From: Beta vulgaris subsp. vulgaris | Taxonomy: Eukaryota > Streptophyta > Magnoliopsida > Caryophyllales > Amaranthaceae | Direction: 5' to 3' | Assembly: GCF_026745355.1 (NCBI RefSeq) | Contig: NC_079208.1 | Span: 25,216,305-25,280,304, forward strand | DNA length: 64,000 nt | Shown: positions 54,458 to 64,000 of the stretch, in pieces | How the letters are laid out: the number at the start of each line of letters is the position of its first letter | How positions within the stretch are numbered: the first letter of the stretch is position 1 | Position numbers and translations under genes: made by a program | The notes under the pieces: generated by a model | What the model was told of the DNA's origin: nothing | The model's database searches: none | Seen by the model: only the letters and a program-made list of their open reading frames with translations

Positions 54458-56789
54458 GGAGTGAAGAATGATATTTAATGACATGAGAACATGGACTCAC
54501 AAGTATTTAGCTCTGGATATCGCTGTAAAAAACTTGAGGCAGCAAGAGTATGAGAAACAAAGAGAAAGCAAATAGTTAACAAATATTAGAAGGCTTCTTA
54601 AGTACTAAGAATGCATTTTAGCACCAAACGATGAATAATAAAATATTCTTTGAAAAACAGTACTTTTGAGTTTTTATAGTAAATGGATTTTTCTATATTC
54701 GAGTAAAATTTACAATGCATTTGCATCATCCAACAAAGAGAAATAAAAAAATTATTATTTTGCTTGGCATTAGAGTTTGCTATTGGGTACTGCTTGGCAC
54801 TAGAGTTTGTTATTGGGCGGGTCGGTTAGGGTCCATGCTGGTTAAGAGCGGGTCGAGTTGTAAAAAGGTCATAGTGAGCCAGTTCAATGCGGGTATCAGA
54901 TCGATAATGGGCGGATCAATAGATGAAAAAGAAAAATAATGAATGGAGACACAAAAGTGAGTATAATTGAATGAAGATCCATGAATTTTTCATACAATAT
55001 CTATTTTATTTTACTAAAATATTGAGCTATTTTATTATAATGACCTTGTACAATAATGACACTGTCCGATAAAGCCCTATCCAATAAAAGCCTTTGTCCC
55101 ACCTCGTCCAATAACCAAGTCTACTTGCGACCTGAGGAAGTGCACTATGGAAGCTAATAACAGTTGAGAATTATTTAGCAACTTTCTATGTCTTGTAAAA
55201 ACTGATGATTGCAATTATTCGCATAACAACTTTTTGAGTTATTGCAAGAATATACAAATATATTAAAAGGCGTCTGAAAGAAATATGTGCCACGTGACAC
55301 TCTCCTCAAATTTTTAACATAAATGCTTTATGTCTTTGTGTACTCCTCACTTTTAAAAAAATATGTAAGTGCAAGGTATCGAACAGTGACCTTTGAAATG
55401 AAAATTAGGAGCTTAACCATCAATACATTGCGTCTTTGTTGTCAGATGTTTCAAAAAAAAAACATGATAAAGTCTTGTAATAATTATACTTAACAAAATA
55501 CATAAACAAGTATATACATCTATAAGAAACTTATTCCGTAACTTACAAGAGAGTATTGATGACATATTCTCTGACCACAATTCCTTTTAAGGTATTGTTT
55601 TCAAGCTCAGACTACTCAAATTTTGATTTCTTATCACGTCATGATGTGAATTTTTAATTTTTTTTATTGACAACAAATACGAAAAATAGCAAAATAAATT
55701 ATGAAATTTAAAAATAATAACATATTTGTTTATTGCAACTGATCCGAGGCATCGCCTGGGAAAAAAAGTACTTCATATTTATTAGAAGTTAGAGACGCGA
55801 AGTTATGAATCCGTAAATTAGCGAAGCAATTTCTCCTCTGATAAACCCTTTATATTATAAAACTAATTTTTAGATTGGTGCTTAATGCACCTGAATATTT
55901 TTATTTATTAAATAGTTTTTCTACTTCAAATCTATTAAATGTGTTCTTATTAGAATGCATGCATATAGAGTTGAATGAATATAATATCGAAAATTTAATT
56001 ATTAGTTGTTTTTTAAAATTTTAAGATATTGTATTCAAAATAATTAAAAACTGACTTACAACACAACCCATGTGTTGCACAATTTCGATTTATGATGCCC
56101 ATGCTATATCCTTGTTATATTGTACAATATAAACCATCAAAAATATATTTTGCTAATATCGTTTATCATTTTTTTCTACGTAACACTTCAGTATTGGAAA
56201 AAAAATTAGTGCTCGCAAAGGTAATATAACCATGTTAATAAAATTTTACTAAAAATGTAATATACTTTAGGTAAAGATTTTCAGTATATAGTTCAATGAA
56301 ATAAAAAAAAAATGCACCTTGCTTAGGGTAAGTTAATTAACTTTGGTTAAGTATTTAAATTTAAAATTATTTGAAATTGGCTTACAACCCGTCAATGTTG
56401 CAATTATGACTTCCGACTTATTTGTAATAATTAGTATTGATCACATTGATCAGGATGAAATTGGCTTACAACTCGTGAGCTGCACAATCATGATTCATAA
56501 CTTATGGATTACATCCCATGAGTTGCATTGGAAGATTTTAAATCCATAACTCACAATCACATTGATTAAGTTGATTCAAATAATGTCATGATATAAAGTT
56601 TTTAGACCCGTTTAGAATGCACAGGAATATTGTGTTTTATAAATTTAAGATTTTAACATGTTTATCTTAATAGTATGTGGTGTGATATTAGCTCGTGATT
56701 TAAATTTTTATAGTCATATCATGTATTAAAATTCTTAAAAAACTGGCTTTATGACCCGTGTATTTAGTGACTAATATAGTTAATATTGA
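54458..56789. other. AT-rich intergenic DNA with a degenerate dispersed repeat
   Basis: There is no gene I can support; the 74-codon ORF at 54715-54939 looks like chance. A phrase of the form TTA.AAA.TGGCTTACAACCCGT...TGCA recurs at about 56050, 56365, 56455 and 56740, and may mark an old short-element family. Confidence 0.4.
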
Positions 56790-57377
56790 TGTAACATGAA
56801 AATCAATGGCTCCTAGAGGACACGTGGACTCATCTAGGGCTCCCATGTGTCTCCTGCCTACAAATAAAAAGTACTATGCCAAAAGGAGTGTAGCTGAAGT
56901 ACAAATACCTATTCATGGAAAGTACTAGCCCATCTAATTTGATTAGTACACACTCACGCCCATGATCTCAAAAAGCATTGGCATATGATTGGATGATGTG
57001 TACTTCCTAATCATTGTTTGCCACATGTCATGCTCCCATTGCTTAGCATTTCATATGCCCTTAAACTAGGGTGACCTTAGGATACAACAATGAATATAAA
57101 TACTATAAATAGTCCTTGAAATCAGGAGAAAGGAACGTTTTTCAAAGCAGTGTACTATAACTCTATTACAATACACTCTCTCTCTACTTTCTCTATCTAA
57201 ACTTTCCTTATTACTCCTGATACCTGACTTAAGCTTCGAAGAGGGAGCCACCACCTAAACCTCTAGGGTAGGTCCCTTTTTGCAGGTTCGGGAATGAAGC
57301 TCAAATTCGGGATCCATTGACCAAGATTTTGTTGCATAAGTCTCCCACTGAAGAACCTACTGTAGAATAGCATTACA
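56790..57377 (+). repeat. 5' LTR of the Tat-lineage element (boundaries inferred)
   Basis: It starts TGTAACATG and ends GCATTACA, giving matching TGTAA/TTACA ends and 588 bp. No second copy is in the window, so the ends are provisional. Confidence 0.6.
57095..57112 (+). promoter_or_regulatory. TATA boxes in the Tat-lineage LTR
   Basis: TATAAATA followed by CTATAAATAG, about 300 bp into the LTR and ahead of a pyrimidine-rich leader; the likely promoter. Confidence 0.65.
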
Positions 57378-57404
57378 TTTACTAATTTAAGGACTACGTA
57401 AAAT

Positions 57405-57422
57405 TTAGCGCCATCTATGGGG
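57405..57422 (+). promoter_or_regulatory. Primer-binding region of the Tat-lineage element
   Basis: TAGCGCCATCTATGGGG matches the conserved TGGCGCCGTCTGTGGGG phrase found after the 5' LTR in many plant Tat elements, with a few changes. Confidence 0.65.
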
Positions 57423-57432
57423 AGATGCAACG

Positions 57433-58798
57433 ATGACTGACTGTAACTCATCCAATATAGCAAGAAATCGAAGATTTGAGGTTCGAGTAGAAGACACAAT
57501 GGATGATGAAAGGCCACCACGAGGAAGGGATAGGCCTCTGACTATTGTCCACCTTCTTGGTCGAAGTCGAGAGCCTGTCATTCAAGAGAACCTTGAGCGC
57601 CCTGTGACTGCTGCCCATTTATAAAACGTCTTAAATGATTTTCAGACTAAGATGGCTACGATCGTTCAGGAGCAAATCAAGAGCAATATGCTATTTTTCC
57701 AGGAAACTCGGATTTAGTTGCTGTCAAGCCTCGTAGAGGGCATTCTCGGGAGGGTCGTCTAGGTCCAGGTCGACCTGTTCATCACGAATTATTTAAGAGG
57801 CCATCCAAATAAAGGCAGCTTGAATTTAGCGAGCAACGAAGGAAGATGGACTGGAAGCTGGTAGTCAAAACTCAAGATAATGTTCGTCTAAGCAGGCATC
57901 GGATGGAAACAGATGCTCAAGCGTAACTGGAGGCCAAGAAGGCTGCAGCCTTGCAACATTTGGCCACAGGATCCACACCATATCTGAGGGATCCTTCCTT
58001 GAGGTTTCCATCTAAAGTCGAGAGAAGAAGCTTGGGATCGTCTACTTTTCGGCCAAGGCATGAAAATACAGTGTTACAACCTATGGTGTATAGGCGACCA
58101 GGGCTCGCAAACATCTCCTCTAACCCAATGCTAAAGGAATTTCGTAGGGAGCACATACCCACTGAAGGACAGCCGAGAGCACTCCAAATTAACTGACCGA
58201 CTCCATTTTCGGCTAGAATCATGGTGGCACGCCCTTTCCCAAAGGTTAAGCTTCCTGCAATAGACCCTTTTGATGGAACCACTGATCCGGTTGATCACTT
58301 ATATATATGCATACAAACACCAAATGTATGTCCAGGTCGTGGATGATGCCACGTGGTGTAAGAATTCTTCAGCCACCCTAAAAGGTGTGGCTTAAAAATG
58401 GTTTAACAATCTTCCCCATGGCTCAGTGAACAATTTCACATAACTTAGCTACCTTTTTCACTAGTTACTTTGTGGCAAATCGGCAAGAACATCACTTGGA
58501 TTAGATCTTCCAAAGACCAAAAGAAACTTTGAGAAGTTGTTATAAGATTCAATTTGGAGGCTTTGTAGATTGATGATCTAAATGTTGGGGTTTTTGACGC
58601 CTTCATTAGAAGTTTGAGGCTGGGGAGCTGATTCGATCCTGTAAAGAAAAATATGACGCATTCATTCATGCTACTGAAGTCTGTGCAGAAGCAAAGCATC
58701 TAGAGGATGGCCCGTTCCCTAAAGTGATTGTCATCGAGTTGGATCGGGGAAAGTTGAAAACTCCCCATGACGATCCCCTGGTGGTGGAAATGAAATAG
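57433..58798 (+). pseudogene. Tat-lineage gag, decayed
   Basis: The likely start at 57433 (MTDCNSSNIARNRRF) closes after 63 codons at 57624. Later pieces in several frames include PAIDPFDGTTDPVDHL near 58254-58300, which opens the retrotransposon gag domain, and a run of Arg/Glu-rich sequence before it (57820-58190). Stops are frequent. Apparent minus-strand ORFs here (57917-58282, 58445-58699) are shadows. Confidence 0.75.
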
Positions 58799-59332
58799 AG
58801 AATCTAAGAGTGAGAAGGATTTTGATTGATATCGAAAGTTCAACGAAAATCATAAGTGCTGATTGTATGTCCAGATTAAAATTTGACGAAAGTAATTTAG
58901 TCCCAGTTCATCACCCAATTATCGAGTTTGGGGGGGGAGTCATCCATCCAATGGGAACAGTTACATTGCCAGTTCGAATTAGAGAAAAGGAAGGTGTTGG
59001 AAGCGTTGTTTGTTAAGTTGTTGTTCGTTTGAGATTTGATTACCTAAAACGTCATACTCGAACAACGAACGTTGAATCATGTCAAGGATGTGATAGTCAC
59101 CCATCTTATGCTTATTAAGTTTGAATGTGATGATGGAAAAATTGAATCTTTATATGGAGATCAACAGGCGGCCAAAGAATGTTATCTCATAACATTGAGA
59201 CCCTCTCTATGGAAAGGGGAGAAACCAGATCATGTAAAGATAGATGGTGAAAGCAAAGCGACCGAGTATGTAAAAACCCAAGTGGACGCTCTGAGGTCGG
59301 TGTTTGAAAGACCTCAGACGTAAGTTGCTTCG
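58799..59332 (+). pseudogene. Tat-lineage aspartic protease
   Basis: At 58810 the frame reads RRILIDIESSTKIISADCM. The active site, normally D-T/S-G-S-S, reads D-I-E-S-S, losing the catalytic Gly. The frame stops at 59014-59016. A later frame (59072-59323) continues the linker with HLMLIKFECDDGKIESLYGD and QQAAKECYLI, typical of the region after protease. Confidence 0.8.
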
Positions 59333-59429
59333 CCAAGTAAACCGTATAACCTCTTGCCAGGCAAGAAAAGAAAATACATGCCCGTCAAAGATGAAACACG
59401 TTCGTGATGAGAAGTGATGGCTACCATGC

Positions 59430-60400
59430 GCGAGGCACTTGAGCGTCCAGAGCCTGTAGAAGCACCAGAGGACGTTTATTTGAACAATGATCGTCTAGAA
59501 AGGACGTTGAAGATTGGGTCTTATCTTGCCCCAAGTCTGAAGGACGAGCTAGTAGGGCTGTTGAAGAAGTTCAAAGATGTGTTTCCTTAGAGTTTTGAAG
59601 AATCGCTGGGAATTGATCCTAAAGTTGTTGTTCTTAAGCTGAATATATACCCAACTTTGAAATCGGTTCGTCATAAGAAGAGACACCTTAGCTCGGCCAG
59701 GAATCACACTATTCACCAATGAGTACAGAAATTATTGAAGTCTAAGTTCATAGTACCCAAGCCCAACCACACATGGGTAATGTGCGTGGAGTACACCGAT
59801 CTTAACCAAGCCTGTCCCAAGGACAGCTTCCCTTTGCGTAAATTAAATAGACTAGTAGACTCCACGACCGGCCATGCTTTGCCGAGTTTCATGGATGCCT
59901 ACTCTCGGTTGCACCATTTCGCTATATGCATGTCGACAGATTAGGACAAAACGTCCTTCATCACAGAGAAAGGGCTTTCTGGATGGCTGAGGATGCCTTT
60001 CGGTCTTCAGAATGCACCAGCCACCTTTCAGCGGCTAATCAACACAGTTTTTCAACCGCAGATGGGGATAAATATGGAAACTTATATTGATGATATGAAA
60101 GTAAAATGCCCGCAGGAGCAAGGTCATATTGAGGACCAAAGAGAAACCTTTGAGACCCTTCGAAAATTCAAATTGAAGTTAAATCCCAAGAAATGTGTCT
60201 TCGGGGTGGTAGTAAGGAAATTCTTAGGAGGGTTCTTGGTCTATCAAAGAGGGATAGAGGCCAATCCTGAGAAAATTTGGGCAAGTTTAAGCAAGACATC
60301 ATCGTCCAAGATCAAGGAAGTACAATGTCTAATAGGCTGCTTAGTAGCCCTTGGACGATTCTTGTCCATGTCAGAAGATAAATGTCATCATTTCTTTTAA
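59430..60400 (+). pseudogene. Tat-lineage reverse transcriptase
   Basis: The linker (AMREALERPEPVEAPED) leads to the fingers (KSKFIVPKPNHTWVMCVEYT), DLNQACPKDSFPL, a TAG at 59942-59944, then RMPFGLQNAPATFQRLIN. The catalytic METYIDDMKVK near 60078-60110 is intact, as is FKLKLNPKKCVFGVV. The frame closes at 60400. Stops at 59588 and 59720 precede it. The enzyme copies element RNA into DNA; the core motif survives but the gene is broken. Confidence 0.9.
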
Positions 60401-60775
60401 ACAATTTAGAAAAAGCGAAACTTGAATGGAAAGAAGAAGCTTAGTAGGCGCTTCAGCAGGTGAAAGGTCACCTCCGTCAACTACCTCATTTTGTCAGTCC
60501 AACCAAGGGGGAATTTATTTGTATACCTGACCGTCTAGTCTCAAGCTGTAAGTGATGTGTTATTGGCCAAAAATGAATCCATAGAAGTTCTAGTGTACTT
60601 TGTGAGTCATGTACTCAATGATGCGAAGTGTAGGTATCCGCTGGTAGAGAAGTTCGGCTTGGCACTTGTTATGGCCAGGAGAAAATCGAGGTCGTACTTT
60701 TCAATGCTTACCAACCTCTTAAGCAAGTTCTGCAAAAGATGGATGCCTCAAGACGAATGCTCAAATGGGCGATAG
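60401..60775 (+). pseudogene. Tat-lineage first RNase H
   Basis: Short frames show HLRQLPHFVSPTKG near 60471, NESIEVLVYFVSHVLNDAKC near 60569 and CRYPLVEKFGLALVMARRK, the usual gypsy RNase H order. Frameshifts near 60420, 60530 and 60720. Confidence 0.8.
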
Positions 60776-61254
60776 AGTTGGACATGTTTGATCTAACTTT
60801 CGAGCCTCAGAAGGCGATCAAGGGGCAGGCTTTATGCGATTTTATAGTTGAGCTAACTCGGCCAACTATAGAACCTATAATACATCAAGCTGTTGGAAGG
60901 AAGCACTGTATGCTCATGGTGGATGGATCATCTACCGTCAATGGGTGTGGGGAAGGAATAATTGGTCACTCTCCATAAGGAGGTAAGTTTGAATATGCAC
61001 TAAGGTTCCAATTTCAAGGGTCCAATAATGAAGAAGAGTATGAAGCTCTTTTGGAGGGCATAAGAATGTGCAAGGCGGGTGGAGCTTTAGAAATTGAGGC
61101 CAAGTCAGACTCTCTACTAGTCGTTAGTCAAGTCAGTGGAGATTTTGAATGTAAAGAGGCATTTTGGATGGAGCCTATTATAGAATTCAAGACAATAGGT
61201 CGGCTACCTTCAGATCCTGTAGAAGCTAAATATCTGAAAGCAAGAGAAAAATGA
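60739..61254 (+). pseudogene. Second (archaeal-type) RNase H of the Tat lineage
   Basis: After ALCDFIVELT the frame reads LMVDGSSTVNGCGEGIIGHS, a TAA at 60976-60978 and then FQGSNNEEEYEALLEGIRMC, followed by EIEAKSDSLLVVSQVSGDF. The Asp, Glu and Asp residues of the RNase H catalytic set are present. A second RNase H placed after the first is specific to Tat elements in plants. The single stop breaks it. Confidence 0.88.
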
Positions 61255-62367
61255 TTTCAGCTATGGGATGAGAGTCTATACAAGAAAGCATTTCATCGTC
61301 CTCTTCTCAAGTGCATCACTAGGGAAGATGGATTGGAGGTACTAAAGGAGCTCCATGAAGGACATTATGCCTCTCACATATATAGGGGGAAGAGCATTGG
61401 GGGAAAAAGCCTTAAGGACTGGGTATTACTGGCCTACCTTAAAGGAAGACGTCCTTGTCTATGCCAAAAAGTGTGAGATTTGCCAAAGCATGGTAATAAT
61501 AACTAGAAGTCGTAAAATTATTTGACTCCAACTTTCCCACTTCCTTTTGCCAAATATGGTATGGACATTCTAGGTCTTTTTCCCATGGCAGCTGGGTAGA
61601 AGAAGTTTGTGATTGTAGTTGTAGACTACTTTACTCAAATGGGTTGAGGCTGAAGTTATGCGTGGAATCACAATAAATGACGTCAAAGGATTTATTTGGA
61701 AAAACATTATCACGATATTAGGCATACCGCAGTCCATCGTCATTGACCATGTACCACAATTTGAGACTCCAAAACTCAGAGACGGGTTGGCAGAACTAGA
61801 GATCAAAGCTCACTTTGCCGCAGTAGCTCATCCATAGGCCAATGGCCAAGTAGAAGCATTCAAAAAAAATTTGTCAAACGACATTAAAAAAAATCTAGAC
61901 AATTATAAAGCAGTATAGGTGGAGGAATTTAAGTTAGTATTATGGTCCATCAGAACTACAACCAAGAATTCTACTGGGAGACCCAGTTCATGCTCGTGTA
62001 TAGCATTAAAGTTGTATTACCCATCGAAATAGATGAATCTACTTTAAGAATCATTTTATACACAAGTAAGGCTAACAAGGCTGCCCTACGCAAGACCTTG
62101 GATTAGGTACCAGAAGTCAGGGGCATTGCATTACTAAGAATGCAGTTGTATAAGCTTCAAATGGCTCGGGATTTTAACAACAATGTCGCCAGAAAACCAC
62201 TCAAAGTAGGGGATCTGGTCCTAGGGAAGATGGAAGTCGTTGGCAGATCCAAAGATTTGCGCAAGCTGACACCAAATTGGGAAGGACCCTATCAAATCGT
62301 CCAAGAAGTGCGAAGTGGTACCTTTCGCCTTCAAGACATGAATGGTCGTCCTATTCAGTGGACTTAG
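61255..62367 (+). pseudogene. Tat-lineage integrase and C-terminal tail
   Basis: Fragments in several frames: EDGLEVLKELHEGHYASH near 61325 (zinc-binding region), FAKYGMDILGLFP near 61549 (first catalytic Asp), AHPAANGQVEAFKK-like near 61824 (catalytic Glu position), and the open tail 62140-62367 with QMARDFNNNVARKPLKVGDL and LTPNWEGPYQIV. It has more stops than the rest of pol. Confidence 0.82.
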
Positions 62368-62399
62368 AACTCAGATACCTTGAAGAAATATCATATCTG

Positions 62400-63182
62400 A
62401 ATCGTCAAGAAAACCTTGTGATTAATAGATTTTAACACAAGTGATTCGGCGCAAAAAAGAAGAGATAGATATGTATACATGTACCTTGGTGATTAGCCAA
62501 CTAAAATTCATATAATACAATTCTACTTTCTCTTTATGTTGCTTCTTTATTTTTTACTTGATGTTATTTACTTAGAGGCATCTTACGCCTGACAGGATCA
62601 GTGGTCTAATATGTAACTTTAACTAAGTAACAAATTAAGTAAAGGCAAAACCGTTCATATTATCAACAAAACTAGGAAATGTTAATTTCCTTGACTCACA
62701 TCGCTTCCATAAGGAGATCGGCCAAACATGTTACAGAACAATAAGATTCGTTACAGGATGGACGACATTCCCTTGATAATCTTTAAAAAGAGCAACATCA
62801 ATCTCTTAAAGGAAAGCGGCCAGAAATAGGAGACCTTAGTAAAGGGATCTTATCTTCAATCATAAGGTTAGCCAAGTAATAACTACCTTAGTAAAGGAGC
62901 AAGTTGTTACAGATAAAATAGGATTATATAATAAGAGTTGGTCGAGGCCATCAATTCCTCAAACACCCTTAGCCTTATAAATTCATCATTACCCAGTGCT
63001 CTTGGTCGTTCTCCATGTTGGGACCAAGTAGCTTTATAGAAGCAACAACTTTGTCGAAGAAGAGGGGGAGAGCCAAGATGTAGAACAATTCAGGGTTCAA
63101 CTAAAGTTGAATTCTTCCAAGAATCAGTAAGGGCAATAGTTGTCTAAAAAGTTAGGACGAGTTGCTATTTGACTAGCCAAGA
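62400..63182. other. 3' internal region of the Tat-lineage element, non-coding
   Basis: AT-rich with no frame I can support. Direct-repeat-like phrases TTAGTAAAGG(A/G) and AACTACCTTAGTAAAGGAG occur near 62835 and 62880. It separates pol from the antisense ORF and probably contains that ORF's terminator region. Confidence 0.5.
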
Positions 63183-63596
63183 CTAATGCAATGGCCAGTC
63201 CACGATCAAAGAGGATTTGCCTAAGTAATAATGTAGCAACTGGACAATTAAAGGTTGAAGGGGAAATCTTAGTCTCGCGTGTAAAGCTAGTCGATAGACG
63301 ACAAAGTAGCCTGATGGAGCACTAAGAATGGTATCGCCTTTACTTGGCAAGATGTAAGAATAACCCAACATGGGAATGGCCGAGGAAAAGTGCCTAGAGT
63401 TTGTAGCTACTCGTCCTAGCCAGCCATTGTTGACTAAGATGAATCTGGGGTCCGAAAGAGGACCTAGGCGTCTTCTAATTTCAGAAGAAGTGGTGGATGG
63501 GTCCTCCGAATAGTTGGAGGGTTCAGATTCGGTTTCTACTCCATTGACCTCTTCCACCTCTATGTCTCTTTCAGACGGACTAGCCTTAGAAGCCAT
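63183..63596 (-). CDS. Antisense accessory ORF of the Tat-lineage element
   Basis: 137 codons on the minus strand, opposite to gag-pol, starting MASKASPSERDIEVEE at 63596. An acidic N-terminus leads to RRRLGPLSDPRFILVNNGWL and then PSGYFVVYRLALHARLRFPL. The last piece resembles the PSGYF.VY...LRFPL segment of plant-transposon-associated proteins found in antisense in Tat elements (Grande's gene 23 is the known case of such an antisense gene). Upstream on the same strand, 63784-63600 holds another acidic frame (SSEMEASSGRIPDDGEREIE) in a different phase, so the gene may be frameshifted or start here. Function unknown; the fragment is probably truncated at its C-terminus. Confidence 0.6.
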   Translation of the reverse strand: MASKASPSERDIEVEEVNGVETESEPSNYSEDPSTTSSEIRRRLGPLSDPRFILVNNGWLGRVATNSRHFSSAIPMLGYSYILPSKGDTILSAPSGYFVVYRLALHARLRFPLQPLIVQLLHYYLGKSSLIVDWPLH

Positions 63597-63599
63597 TTG

Positions 63600-63825
63600 A
63601 CAGGTTTATCCTCCTGGACACTTCCAGGAGAAGAATGCTTAGGTGTCGGTCGGGCACTCTCAATTTCACGCTCCCCATCATCGGGAATTCTACCACTTGA
63701 AGCCTCCATCTCAGAACTAGAGGTCGGGAGGTTTCCGCATCTAAGACGAGCGATTTGCTTGAGGCGCGCCAGATTACCCTGCATAGCGAAAGATTGGGTC
63801 GTCTGATTTTTCTGTCCATATCCAT
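63600..63825 (-). other. Upstream part of the antisense ORF, other phase
   Basis: Two overlapping minus-strand frames start at 63825 and 63784. The second (QGNLARLKQIARLRCGNLPT, then an acidic Ser-rich run) shares composition with the N-terminus of the ORF at 63596 and may be its displaced 5' exon. To the right, 63826-64000 shows nothing. Confidence 0.4.
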
Positions 63826-64000
63826 AAAAATGAAATGTATGAACGACTAGAATAGGCCGAACTCTAGAATATGTCGAAGAAAGAAGGCTATTTGTTCTAG
63901 TGGCAAGACCAACTCTGAGGTGGCTGGGGTTATTCGCAAAGAAGAGTTATCAATTTTTTGAATTTCAAAAAAGAAAATAAAGAATTGAGAGCAAAGAAGA

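Larger units (their letters stand above)
56790..64000 (+). mobile_element. Tat-lineage Ty3/gypsy retrotransposon, 5' LTR to 3' internal region
   Basis: A 5' LTR is followed by a primer-binding region of the GCGCCATCTATGGGG type, then gag, protease, reverse transcriptase, RNase H, a second RNase H of the archaeal type, and integrase. After pol comes a long 3' region with an ORF on the opposite strand. The second RNase H and the long 3' region with an antisense ORF are marks of the Tat lineage. The 3' LTR lies beyond the window. Many in-frame stops show it is inactive. Confidence 0.9.

Noticed and set aside
54715..54939. 74-codon ORF
   Set aside because: Contains an internal repeat (RVCYW) from a short DNA duplication; no family.
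57917..58699. Minus-strand ORFs opposite Tat gag
   Set aside because: Shadows of the decayed gag; the sense strand has the recognisable gag motif.

Overview
The window is plant nuclear DNA, AT-rich and made almost entirely of nested transposable elements. The evidence for a plant is Ty3/gypsy, Ty1/copia, L1-type LINE, CACTA, Mutator-like (MULE), PIF/Harbinger-like and Stowaway-like elements side by side, a plant mobile domain (PMD) gene, and shreds of spliced plant genes (chloroplast TypA/BipA, SEC14-like, probably ALWAYS EARLY/LIN-9-like). It is probably a dicot; the sequence alone does not settle the family. No intact single-copy host gene, tRNA, rRNA or CRISPR was found.

Layout. (1) 1-4661: 3' part of a plus-strand chromodomain Ty3/gypsy element with a 2.8-kb LTR. 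(2) 4680-6185: small non-autonomous CACTA element with TTT target duplication; it sits beside the remains of a minus-strand gypsy element (leader, primer-binding site, LTR 6980-7670). (3) 7676-10520: non-coding, partly 5'UTR/intron-like. (4) 10547-35927: an autonomous-type CACTA element whose minus-strand TNP2 transposase gene is split in two. The split is a second, 19.6-kb CACTA element (12095-31671). That one contains a 9.36-kb MULE (12501-21859, 9-bp target duplication), gene-fragment-like DNA, two MITEs, a SINE and a LINE (26468-31072). The MULE encodes a broken MURA transposase and a PMD gene, and the PMD gene is itself split by a 3.06-kb internally deleted Ty3/gypsy element (18006-21063, 5-bp target duplication). 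(5) 35937-37188: end of a copia element into which the outer CACTA inserted. (6) 37296-37650: SEC14-like gene fragment; 37771-38611: MULE-type MITE with a 9-bp target duplication; then AT-rich DNA with a dispersed AATGAACAT-type repeat. (7) 42184-54452: a dead copia element split by a CACTA element (45173-52485) that carries TypA/BipA exons in antisense, one intron of which holds a 5'-truncated LINE. (8) 56790-64000: 5' LTR, gag, pol with a second RNase H, and an antisense accessory ORF of a decayed Tat-lineage Ty3/gypsy element running off the right edge.

How the parts relate. The insertions give a relative chronology: copia, then CACTA, then CACTA, then MULE, then the gag-only gypsy element. 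Nearly all element genes carry frameshifts or stops. The clearest exception is the 608-codon gag-protease-integrase-tail ORF of the youngest insertion. The most interesting items are the MULE with 23-bp palindrome arrays at both ends plus a PMD gene, the in-frame deleted gag ORF, and the CACTA elements carrying exons of host genes.
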